From: Asparagopsis taxiformis
Lineage: Eukaryota > Rhodophyta > Florideophyceae > Bonnemaisoniales > Bonnemaisoniaceae
DNA length: 54,612 nucleotides
Assembly (NCBI GenBank): GCA_030407315.1
Contig: JALQPE010003149.1
Location: 1-54,612 of the forward strand
Direction of reading: 5' to 3'
Under the pieces are notes generated by a model. The model was given only the letters and a program-made list of their open reading frames with translations, did not search any database and was not told the DNA's origin. Position numbers and translations under genes: made by a program. Position 1 is the stretch's first letter, and every line of letters starts with the position of its first letter. This document shows positions 8,912 to 19,000 of this stretch, piece after piece.

Positions 8912-8959
8912 CACACGTGTACTGTTCAGTCACAGCACAATGCTCCGAGTACACGTGTG
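8912..8959. repeat. 12-bp inverted repeat CACACGTGTACT / AGTACACGTGTG
   Basis: Arms at 8912-8923 and 8948-8959 are exact reverse complements separated by 24 bases, and each holds a CACGTG-type core. Copy 1 of the repeat has a weaker version (near 7385-7443), so the better pairing in copy 2 is either ancestral or restored. Confidence 0.7.
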
Positions 8960-9262
8960 GTACTGCGGCCACGGTAGTACATGTCGCGGATTAGCTGTAG
9001 CCTACAGGCTGGCACACATGTCCAGGCGCCCACTCTGAAGCACGTGTGCAACGTAGTACATGAACCATAGACAACTGCGCGATGTACACAGCCAATGTTC
9101 CGAGCACACGCATGCCATGTCAACACCTCATCCACAGTTCATGCATGTGCGTTGTGTACAGAACAATGTACCTCTACTCCGACCTCTTTTCTGTAAGGGA
9201 CTCATACTCGACCTCTGATCTAAACATATCTCTGCAAATAGATCTCAAAAAGATCCACCCCT

Positions 9263-9711
9263 ATTACCATGTTCGACCGTTTCCAGTCCGATCCCGTGTG
9301 AAGTCCAGAAACTCGGTTTCACGGGATTGAAGTCCTATTGGATGCGTTTATATATCATCGTATTAAGTATTCATATAATGGGCCAAGTGGGGTGAGTAGA
9401 CTCGTCAATTTTGTAAGTCGGTTAGGATCTGCGCCTGAAGTCCGGCCACATAGACAGTCATTTTATTGTGCTTTCAGTACTGTTAATTGACTATCATGTA
9501 TAGTACGGTGTGATATTTGGCCATGGTAGCTTATTACTTACTTTACTAGAAGCTTACAACAGCAATGAAATGGGGGCTGTTTCAATTATGTGTAAGACGG
9601 CCATTAGCGATATAATATGTACCATGAGTATTTCGACGAACGTCGACATTGGAAGCGTCGAAAAGTGGTACTGTTCCTCTACTCTGTTGTACGAAGGTCG
9701 CTGGGGTATAA
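9263..9711. other. Transition zone next to the array
   Basis: No supported gene. Around 9379-9426 the sequence GGGCCAAG then GACTCGTCAATTTTGTAAG resembles the satellite unit segment GGGCCAAG...GGTCAATTTTGTAAG (11029-11058 in the first unit), so it appears to hold an eroded piece of the repeat. An inverted repeat TTTCGACG / CGTCGAAA lies at 9631-9638 and 9656-9663. The segment is less G-rich than the array. Confidence 0.4.
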
Positions 9712-10298
9712 ACGAGTCCGGAGAGGTGGGCTGGAAAGCTGTTGAGGAGTACTTTCGGATGTAGAAGGCTTTTTTGGGTGGGGTGGTCACAGTGGGTGGG
9801 AGCTTGCTTGTAAGAGATGTGCAATCTGGGTGCTGAATTGGGCCAAGGGCTTACGGGACTTTACTCTGGACAGAATTGTCGGATTGTGGTGATGAGGGGT
9901 GCTATGGAAAGGTGTTGAGGAGTACTTTCGGATGGTGTAGACGGGTAATCTCGATGGGTGGTGGAGGTCGACGTGGGGGTATATATGGGACGAGGGCGAC
10001 TTGGGACGGTATCTTGGGATTGGTGCGTCGGATTGGAGAGATGGTGGGTGTGTTAGAGAGGTATTGGGATGTAGTTTGGGGTGTAGGGTGCGATAGAGTT
10101 TTTGGCGGGAGGAGATGGGGGATTGGGGGCCGGGAGGGATGTTGAATTTTGAATAAATTGTGTTGGTATGGATGGGTGTGTGGGGTGTGTCTGGGAGGGT
10201 GTGGGAGGTGTTGGGTGGGAGTGTGTGAGGGAGAGGTGGTGGAGGGGGGAGTATTAAAACGGGTGTGTTTTGGGTGATTTTTGTGAAAATGTCGCAGG

Positions 10299-10312
10299 TA
10301 TATATATATATA
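10299..10312. repeat. (TA)7 tract, first satellite copy
   Basis: A 14-base TA run followed by ACAAAATGAAGG, present once per unit. It marks the right junction of the ~310-320-bp deletion found in two variant units. Confidence 0.9.
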
Positions 10313-10395
10313 ACAAAATGAAGGGAGATTTGGAGGGGGTATGAGAGAGGTGTAGAGAAAGGGTATGGAGTGGTGTTTGTGGGAATTTTTGTATC

Positions 10396-10421
10396 GGGGG
10401 TGGGTGGTGGGGTGTGGGGGG
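10396..10421 (+). other. G-quadruplex-type G-run cluster, first satellite copy
   Basis: Within 26 bases there are four or more runs of at least three G's, with loops of one to five bases (GGGGG T GGG TGGT GGGG TGT GGGGGG). This fits the usual G3+N1-7 pattern. It repeats in nearly every unit on the + strand, alongside several other G-run clusters in the surrounding ~500 bases. Folding is inferred from sequence only. Confidence 0.7.
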
Positions 10422-10736
10422 CGGAATGGGTGTGTGGTGGGAATTGGCCAATGAGATGGCGGCAAGTGTGTAGTGAGGTGCTGGAGGAGGTCGAGGGAAG
10501 GGGAGGGGCATGGTGGGTGGTTGATTTGGAGGCGTGGGTGGGTGTGGAAGGGGTGGGGAGTATGTGGCTGTACGGCGGTTGCAGGGGGTGTAGGGGGGAA
10601 GGAGGGGATGAAATAGTGGCAGGTGTAGGCAGGGGTGGTCGAAGAGGTCGAGAGGTGTGTAGGGATGTACAGGATGCACAGGTGCACCGGGGTGTGAGCT
10701 GTGTAAACGGCGGAAGGGCTGTATGGGGTATCTGAC

Positions 10737-10931
10737 CAATGAGATTGCGACGAGTGTAGCACCATGGTGTAGAGGAGGGCAAGAGCTTTCCAACGGTATA
10801 GAAAAGTTTTTCTGGTGATTGGTGACCGGTGGACACGGAAATGGGCGTAGCGCGGAACTGGCGAATCAGATTGCGACGAGTGTTGCACCATGTTGAAGAG
10901 GAGATCAATACCTTTCCAACGGTGTATAGAA
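10737..10931 (+). repeat. Internal duplication inside each unit, 126-base offset
   Basis: Segment 10737-10803 (CAATGAGATTGCGACGAGTG ... TTTCCAACGGTATAGAA) and segment 10863-10931 (GAATCAGATTGCGACGAGTG ... TTTCCAACGGTGTATAGAA) align end to end, with about a dozen differences and a 2-base indel. A weaker third relative starts with CAATGAGATGGCGGCAAGTG at 10449. The arrangement repeats in every unit with the array period. Confidence 0.85.
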
Positions 10932-11134
10932 CGTTAGTGGCGATATTTGACGGGCCCGATTGTTGTTTACCATGTCTGGCCGTTTACGAGTCCGGTCTGC
11001 ACGGACGGAGGTTATATCGGGCCAAGAATGCGACGAGTCTGATTGGTCAATTTTGTAAGGGGGTTGAGGAAGCATATTTCGATGAGATATGTCGAATGGC
11101 GAAGTCAGGTTTTTGTCAGTTTTGGGTGTTCGGT

Positions 11135-11179
11135 GGTAAGTCCGACGGAGTGGGGGAGAAGTCCGACGTCGGACTTACC
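11135..11179. repeat. 45-bp inverted-repeat element, first satellite copy
   Basis: GGTAAGTCCGAC (11135-11146) and its exact reverse complement GTCGGACTTACC (11168-11179) flank a 21-base spacer. The right half is part of a perfect 16-base palindrome AGTCCGACGTCGGACT (11160-11175). AAGTCCGAC therefore occurs twice directly and once inverted. The element recurs in every unit at the array period, and is intact even in the indel-rich copies at 48179-48223 and 54295-54339; the copy near 51239 has lost one G in its spacer. Confidence 0.9.
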
Positions 11180-11395
11180 ATCCAGGAGGGGTGAATTTTC
11201 CGGTAACGAGTCCAGGTGGTCGGATTGAGGTGGGGGCGGGTGCGTTTGAAAGGTATTGGAGTGTACTTTGATACTATAGAAAGTTTGATAGACTAGTGTA
11301 ATGTGGGAGGCGAGAACGGTGGGCTGGAGTTGAGAGTGACAGGGGACTGGTGGAGATTTGGCGGGGGATGTATGAATTCCAGGTGGTCGGATACG

Positions 11396-13079
11396 AGTCC
11401 GGAGAGGTGGGCTGGAAAGCTGTTGAGGAGTACTTTCGGATGGTAGAAGGCTTTTTTGGGTGGGGTGGTCACAGTGGGTGGGAGCTTGCTTGTAAGAGAT
11501 GTGCAATCTGGGTGCTGAATTGGGCCAAGGGCTTACGGGACTTTACTCTGGACAGAATTGTCGGATTGTGGTGATGAGGGGTGCTATGGAAAGGTGTTGA
11601 GGAGTACTTTCGGATGGTGTAGACGGGTAATCTCGATGGGTGGTGGAGGTCGACGTGGGGGTATATATGGGACGAGGGCGACTTGGGACGGTATCTTGGG
11701 ATTGGTGCGTCGGATTGGAGAGATGGTGGGTGTGTTAGAGAGGTATTGGGATGTAGTTTGGGGGTGTAGGGTGCGATAGAGTTTTTGGCGGGAGGAGATG
11801 GGGGATTGGGGGCCGGGAGGGATGTTGAATTTTGAATAAATTGTGTTGGTATGGATGGGTGTGTGGGGGTGTGTCTGGGAGGGTGTGGGAGGTGTTGGGT
11901 GGGAGTGTGTGAGGGAGAGGTGGTGGAGGGGGGAGTATTAAAACGGGTGTGTTTTGGGTGATTTTTGTGAAAATGTCGCAGGTATATATATATATAACAA
12001 AATGAAGGGAGATTTGGAGGGGGTATGAGAGAGGTGTAGAGAAAGGGTATGGAGTGGTGTTTGTGGGAATTTTTGTATCGGGGGTGGGTGGTGGGGTGTG
12101 GGGGGCGGAATGGGTGTGTGGTGGGAATTGGCCAATGAGATGGCGGCAAGTGTGTAGTGAGGTGCTGGAGGAGGTCGAGGGAAGGGGAGGGGCATGGTGG
12201 GTGGTTGATTTGGAGGCGTGGGTGGGTGTGGAAGGGGTGGGGAGTATGTGGCTGTACGGCGGTTGCAGGGGGTGTAGGGGGGAAGGAGGGGATGAAATAG
12301 TGGCAGGTGTAGGCAGGGGTGGTCGAAGAGGTCGAGAGGTGTGTAGGGATGTACAGGATGCACAGGTGCACCGGGGTGTGAGCTGTGTAAACGGCGGAAG
12401 GGCTGTATGGGGTATCTGACCAATGAGATTGCGACGAGTGTAGCACCATGGTGTAGAGGAGGGCAAGAGCTTTCCAACGGTATAGAAAAGTTTTTCTGGT
12501 GATTGGTGACCGGTGGACACGGAAATGGGCGTAGCGCGGAACTGGCGAATCAGATTGCGACGAGTGTTGCACCATGTTGAAGAGGAGATCAATACCTTTC
12601 CAACGGTGTATAGAACGTTAGTGGCGATATTTGACGGGCCCGATTGTTGTTTACCATGTCTGGCCGTTTACGAGTCCGGTCTGCACGGACGGAGGTTATA
12701 TCGGGCCAAGAATGCGACGAGTCTGATTGGTCAATTTTGTAAGGGGGTTGAGGAAGCATATTTCGATGAGATATGTCGAATGGCGAAGTCAGGTTTTTGT
12801 CAGTTTTGGGTGTTCGGTGGTAAGTCCGACGGAGTGGGGGAGAAGTCCGACGTCGGACTTACCATCCAGGAGGGGTGAATTTTCCGGTAACGAGTCCAGG
12901 TGGTCGGATTGAGGTGGGGGCGGGTGCGTTTGAAAGGTATTGGAGTGTACTTTGATACTATAGAAAGTTTGATAGACTAGTGTAATGTGGGAGGCGAGAA
13001 CGGTGGGCTGGAGTTGAGAGTGACAGGGGACTGGTGGAGATTTGGCGGGGGATGTATGAATTCCAGGTGGTCGGATACG
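11396..13079 (+). repeat. Representative satellite unit (phase ACGAGTCCGGAG)
   Basis: One full 1684-base unit. Contents in order: a GTTGAGGAG-TACTTTCGGATGG module (11423-11442) and a second copy (11597-11616); a TATATAT motif near 11662; a G-rich section with (TA)7 near 11983-11996 and a dense G-run cluster near 12080-12105; a pair of related segments (12421-12487 and 12547-12615); the 45-bp inverted-repeat element (12819-12863); and a TACTTTGATACTATAG module near 12948. Three minus-strand frames stay open for 180-370 codons, giving Pro/Thr/His/Ser-rich low-complexity peptides. A + strand frame of 121 codons also exists. None shows a recognised domain. Confidence 0.85.
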
Positions 13080-16000
13080 AGTCCGGAGAGGTGGGCTGGA
13101 AAGCTGTTGAGGAGTACTTTCGGATGGTAGAAGGCTTTTTTGGGTGGGGTGGTCACAGTGGGTGGGAGCTTGCTTGTAAGAGATGTGCAATCTGGGTGCT
13201 GAATTGGGCCAAGGGCTTACGGGACTTTACTCTGGACAGAATTGTCGGATTGTGGTGATGAGGGGTGCTATGGAAAGGTGTTGAGGAGTACTTTCGGATG
13301 GTGTAGACGGGTAATCTCGATGGGTGGTGGAGGTCGACGTGGGGGTATATATGGGACGAGGGCGACTTGGGACGGTATCTTGGGATTGGTGCGTCGGATT
13401 GGAGAGATGGTGGGTGTGTTAGAGAGGTATTGGGATGTAGTTTGGGGGTGTAGGGTGCGATAGAGTTTTTGGCGGGAGGAGATGGGGGATTGGGGGCCGG
13501 GAGGGATGTTGAATTTTGAATAAATTGTGTTGGTATGGATGGGTGTGTGGGGGTGTGTCTGGGAGGGTGTGGGAGGTGTTGGGTGGGAGTGTGTGAGGGA
13601 GAGGTGGTGGAGGGGGGAGTATTAAAACGGGTGTGTTTTGGGTGATTTTTGTGAAAATGTCGCAGGTATATATATATATAACAAAATGAAGGGAGATTTG
13701 GAGGGGGTATGAGAGAGGTGTAGAGAAAGGGTATGGAGTGGTGTTTGTGGGAATTTTTGTATCGGGGGTGGGTGGTGGGGTGTGGGGGGCGGAATGGGTG
13801 TGTGGTGGGAATTGGCCAATGAGATGGCGGCAAGTGTGTAGTGAGGTGCTGGAGGAGGTCGAGGGAAGGGGAGGGGCATGGTGGGTGGTTGATTTGGAGG
13901 CGTGGGTGGGTGTGGAAGGGGTGGGGAGTATGTGGCTGTACGGCGGTTGCAGGGGGTGTAGGGGGGAAGGAGGGGATGAAATAGTGGCAGGTGTAGGCAG
14001 GGGTGGTCGAAGAGGTCGAGAGGTGTGTAGGGATGTACAGGATGCACAGGTGCACCGGGGTGTGAGCTGTGTAAACGGCGGAAGGGCTGTATGGGGTATC
14101 TGACCAATGAGATTGCGACGAGTGTAGCACCATGGTGTAGAGGAGGGCAAGAGCTTTCCAACGGTATAGAAAAGTTTTTCTGGTGATTGGTGACCGGTGG
14201 ACACGGAAATGGGCGTAGCGCGGAACTGGCGAATCAGATTGCGACGAGTGTTGCACCATGTTGAAGAGGAGATCAATACCTTTCCAACGGTGTATAGAAC
14301 GTTAGTGGCGATATTTGACGGGCCCGATTGTTGTTTACCATGTCTGGCCGTTTACGAGTCCGGTCTGCACGGACGGAGGTTATATCGGGCCAAGAATGCG
14401 ACGAGTCTGATTGGTCAATTTTGTAAGGGGGTTGAGGAAGCATATTTCGATGAGATATGTCGAATGGCGAAGTCAGGTTTTTGTCAGTTTTGGGTGTTCG
14501 GTGGTAAGTCCGACGGAGTGGGGGAGAAGTCCGACGTCGGACTTACCATCCAGGAGGGGTGAATTTTCCGGTAACGAGTCCAGGTGGTCGGATTGAGGTG
14601 GGGGCGGGTGCGTTTGAAAGGTATTGGAGTGTACTTTGATACTATAGAAAGTTTGATAGACTAGTGTAATGTGGGAGGCGAGAACGGTGGGCTGGAGTTG
14701 AGAGTGACAGGGGACTGGTGGAGATTTGGCGGGGGATGTATGAATTCCAGGTGGTCGGATACGAGTCCGGAGAGGTGGGCTGGAAAGCTGTTGAGGAGTA
14801 CTTTCGGATGGTAGAAGGCTTTTTTGGGTGGGGTGGTCACAGTGGGTGGGAGCTTGCTTGTAAGAGATGTGCAATCTGGGTGCTGAATTGGGCCAAGGGC
14901 TTACGGGACTTTACTCTGGACAGAATTGTCGGATTGTGGTGATGAGGGGTGCTATGGAAAGGTGTTGAGGAGTACTTTCGGATGGTGTAGACGGGTAATC
15001 TCGATGGGTGGTGGAGGTCGACGTGGGGGTATATATGGGACGAGGGCGACTTGGGACGGTATCTTGGGATTGGTGCGTCGGATTGGAGAGATGGTGGGTG
15101 TGTTAGAGAGGTATTGGGATGTAGTTTGGGGGTGTAGGGTGCGATAGAGTTTTTGGCGGGAGGAGATGGGGGATTGGGGGCCGGGAGGGATGTTGAATTT
15201 TGAATAAATTGTGTTGGTATGGATGGGTGTGTGGGGGTGTGTCTGGGAGGGTGTGGGAGGTGTTGGGTGGGAGTGTGTGAGGGAGAGGTGGTGGAGGGGG
15301 GAGTATTAAAACGGGTGTGTTTTGGGTGATTTTTGTGAAAATGTCGCAGGTATATATATATATAACAAAATGAAGGGAGATTTGGAGGGGGTATGAGAGA
15401 GGTGTAGAGAAAGGGTATGGAGTGGTGTTTGTGGGAATTTTTGTATCGGGGGTGGGTGGTGGGGTGTGGGGGGCGGAATGGGTGTGTGGTGGGAATTGGC
15501 CAATGAGATGGCGGCAAGTGTGTAGTGAGGTGCTGGAGGAGGTCGAGGGAAGGGGAGGGGCATGGTGGGTGGTTGATTTGGAGGCGTGGGTGGGTGTGGA
15601 AGGGGTGGGGAGTATGTGGCTGTACGGCGGTTGCAGGGGGTGTAGGGGGGAAGGAGGGGATGAAATAGTGGCAGGTGTAGGCAGGGGTGGTCGAAGAGGT
15701 CGAGAGGTGTGTAGGGATGTACAGGATGCACAGGTGCACCGGGGTGTGAGCTGTGTAAACGGCGGAAGGGCTGTATGGGGTATCTGACCAATGAGATTGC
15801 GACGAGTGTAGCACCATGGTGTAGAGGAGGGCAAGAGCTTTCCAACGGTATAGAAAAGTTTTTCTGGTGATTGGTGACCGGTGGACACGGAAATGGGCGT
15901 AGCGCGGAACTGGCGAATCAGATTGCGACGAGTGTTGCACCATGTTGAAGAGGAGATCAATACCTTTCCAACGGTGTATAGAACGTTAGTGGCGATATTT

Positions 16001-19000
16001 GACGGGCCCGATTGTTGTTTACCATGTCTGGCCGTTTACGAGTCCGGTCTGCACGGACGGAGGTTATATCGGGCCAAGAATGCGACGAGTCTGATTGGTC
16101 AATTTTGTAAGGGGGTTGAGGAAGCATATTTCGATGAGATATGTCGAATGGCGAAGTCAGGTTTTTGTCAGTTTTGGGTGTTCGGTGGTAAGTCCGACGG
16201 AGTGGGGGAGAAGTCCGACGTCGGACTTACCATCCAGGAGGGGTGAATTTTCCGGTAACGAGTCCAGGTGGTCGGATTGAGGTGGGGGCGGGTGCGTTTG
16301 AAAGGTATTGGAGTGTACTTTGATACTATAGAAAGTTTGATAGACTAGTGTAATGTGGGAGGCGAGAACGGTGGGCTGGAGTTGAGAGTGACAGGGGACT
16401 GGTGGAGATTTGGCGGGGGATGTATGAATTCCAGGTGGTCGGATACGAGTCCGGAGAGGTGGGCTGGAAAGCTGTTGAGGAGTACTTTCGGATGGTAGAA
16501 GGCTTTTTTGGGTGGGGTGGTCACAGTGGGTGGGAGCTTGCTTGTAAGAGATGTGCAATCTGGGTGCTGAATTGGGCCAAGGGCTTACGGGACTTTACTC
16601 TGGACAGAATTGTCGGATTGTGGTGATGAGGGGTGCTATGGAAAGGTGTTGAGGAGTACTTTCGGATGGTGTAGACGGGTAATCTCGATGGGTGGTGGAG
16701 GTCGACGTGGGGGTATATATGGGACGAGGGCGACTTGGGACGGTATCTTGGGATTGGTGCGTCGGATTGGAGAGATGGTGGGTGTGTTAGAGAGGTATTG
16801 GGATGTAGTTTGGGGGTGTAGGGTGCGATAGAGTTTTTGGCGGGAGGAGATGGGGGATTGGGGGCCGGGAGGGATGTTGAATTTTGAATAAATTGTGTTG
16901 GTATGGATGGGTGTGTGGGGGTGTGTCTGGGAGGGTGTGGGAGGTGTTGGGTGGGAGTGTGTGAGGGAGAGGTGGTGGAGGGGGGAGTATTAAAACGGGT
17001 GTGTTTTGGGTGATTTTTGTGAAAATGTCGCAGGTATATATATATATAACAAAATGAAGGGAGATTTGGAGGGGGTATGAGAGAGGTGTAGAGAAAGGGT
17101 ATGGAGTGGTGTTTGTGGGAATTTTTGTATCGGGGGTGGGTGGTGGGGTGTGGGGGGCGGAATGGGTGTGTGGTGGGAATTGGCCAATGAGATGGCGGCA
17201 AGTGTGTAGTGAGGTGCTGGAGGAGGTCGAGGGAAGGGGAGGGGCATGGTGGGTGGTTGATTTGGAGGCGTGGGTGGGTGTGGAAGGGGTGGGGAGTATG
17301 TGGCTGTACGGCGGTTGCAGGGGGTGTAGGGGGGAAGGAGGGGATGAAATAGTGGCAGGTGTAGGCAGGGGTGGTCGAAGAGGTCGAGAGGTGTGTAGGG
17401 ATGTACAGGATGCACAGGTGCACCGGGGTGTGAGCTGTGTAAACGGCGGAAGGGCTGTATGGGGTATCTGACCAATGAGATTGCGACGAGTGTAGCACCA
17501 TGGTGTAGAGGAGGGCAAGAGCTTTCCAACGGTATAGAAAAGTTTTTCTGGTGATTGGTGACCGGTGGACACGGAAATGGGCGTAGCGCGGAACTGGCGA
17601 ATCAGATTGCGACGAGTGTTGCACCATGTTGAAGAGGAGATCAATACCTTTCCAACGGTGTATAGAACGTTAGTGGCGATATTTGACGGGCCCGATTGTT
17701 GTTTACCATGTCTGGCCGTTTACGAGTCCGGTCTGCACGGACGGAGGTTATATCGGGCCAAGAATGCGACGAGTCTGATTGGTCAATTTTGTAAGGGGGT
17801 TGAGGAAGCATATTTCGATGAGATATGTCGAATGGCGAAGTCAGGTTTTTGTCAGTTTTGGGTGTTCGGTGGTAAGTCCGACGGAGTGGGGGAGAAGTCC
17901 GACGTCGGACTTACCATCCAGGAGGGGTGAATTTTCCGGTAACGAGTCCAGGTGGTCGGATTGAGGTGGGGGCGGGTGCGTTTGAAAGGTATTGGAGTGT
18001 ACTTTGATACTATAGAAAGTTTGATAGACTAGTGTAATGTGGGAGGCGAGAACGGTGGGCTGGAGTTGAGAGTGACAGGGGACTGGTGGAGATTTGGCGG
18101 GGGATGTATGAATTCCAGGTGGTCGGATACGAGTCCGGAGAGGTGGGCTGGAAAGCTGTTGAGGAGTACTTTCGGATGGTAGAAGGCTTTTTTGGGTGGG
18201 GTGGTCACAGTGGGTGGGAGCTTGCTTGTAAGAGATGTGCAATCTGGGTGCTGAATTGGGCCAAGGGCTTACGGGACTTTACTCTGGACAGAATTGTCGG
18301 ATTGTGGTGATGAGGGGTGCTATGGAAAGGTGTTGAGGAGTACTTTCGGATGGTGTAGACGGGTAATCTCGATGGGTGGTGGAGGTCGACGTGGGGGTAT
18401 ATATGGGACGAGGGCGACTTGGGACGGTATCTTGGGATTGGTGCGTCGGATTGGAGAGATGGTGGGTGTGTTAGAGAGGTATTGGGATGTAGTTTGGGGG
18501 TGTAGGGTGCGATAGAGTTTTTGGCGGGAGGAGATGGGGGATTGGGGGCCGGGAGGGATGTTGAATTTTGAATAAATTGTGTTGGTATGGATGGGTGTGT
18601 GGGGGTGTGTCTGGGAGGGTGTGGGAGGTGTTGGGTGGGAGTGTGTGAGGGAGAGGTGGTGGAGGGGGGAGTATTAAAACGGGTGTGTTTTGGGTGATTT
18701 TTGTGAAAATGTCGCAGGTATATATATATATAACAAAATGAAGGGAGATTTGGAGGGGGTATGAGAGAGGTGTAGAGAAAGGGTATGGAGTGGTGTTTGT
18801 GGGAATTTTTGTATCGGGGGTGGGTGGTGGGGTGTGGGGGGCGGAATGGGTGTGTGGTGGGAATTGGCCAATGAGATGGCGGCAAGTGTGTAGTGAGGTG
18901 CTGGAGGAGGTCGAGGGAAGGGGAGGGGCATGGTGGGTGGTTGATTTGGAGGCGTGGGTGGGTGTGGAAGGGGTGGGGAGTATGTGGCTGTACGGCGGTT

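Larger units (their letters stand above)
8778..9262 (+). repeat. Dispersed direct repeat, copy 2 (~480 bp)
   Basis: This is the second copy of the repeat at 7271-7750, same orientation, starting about 1.5 kb further right. It begins with GTTCGGCTGTAAGTCCGAC, nearly the same lead-in as in the satellite unit (GTTCGGTGGTAAGTCCGAC), so the left ends of the two repeat types are related over more than 50 bases. It has a more intact inverted-repeat element than copy 1. Confidence 0.8.

Noticed and set aside
10299..10312. (TA)7 tract as a TATA-type promoter for a unit transcript
   Set aside because: It is a simple repeat that also acts as a deletion junction. No convincing downstream gene starts there, so promoter function is unsupported.
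10829..11194. + strand ORF of 121 codons in each unit with balanced composition
   Set aside because: It spans the internal duplicated module and the palindromic element, has no family resemblance or gene context, and its copies in the indel-rich units are broken. Identity across the other units follows from the array itself and is not evidence of selection.
11469..12592. Long minus-strand ORFs (up to 368 codons, three frames) repeated in every satellite unit
   Set aside because: All three minus frames are open at once because the strand is C-rich and poor in stop codons. The products are Pro/Thr/His/Ser low-complexity sequence, and single-base G-run changes in other units shift them freely without a preferred frame. 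No domain is visible.
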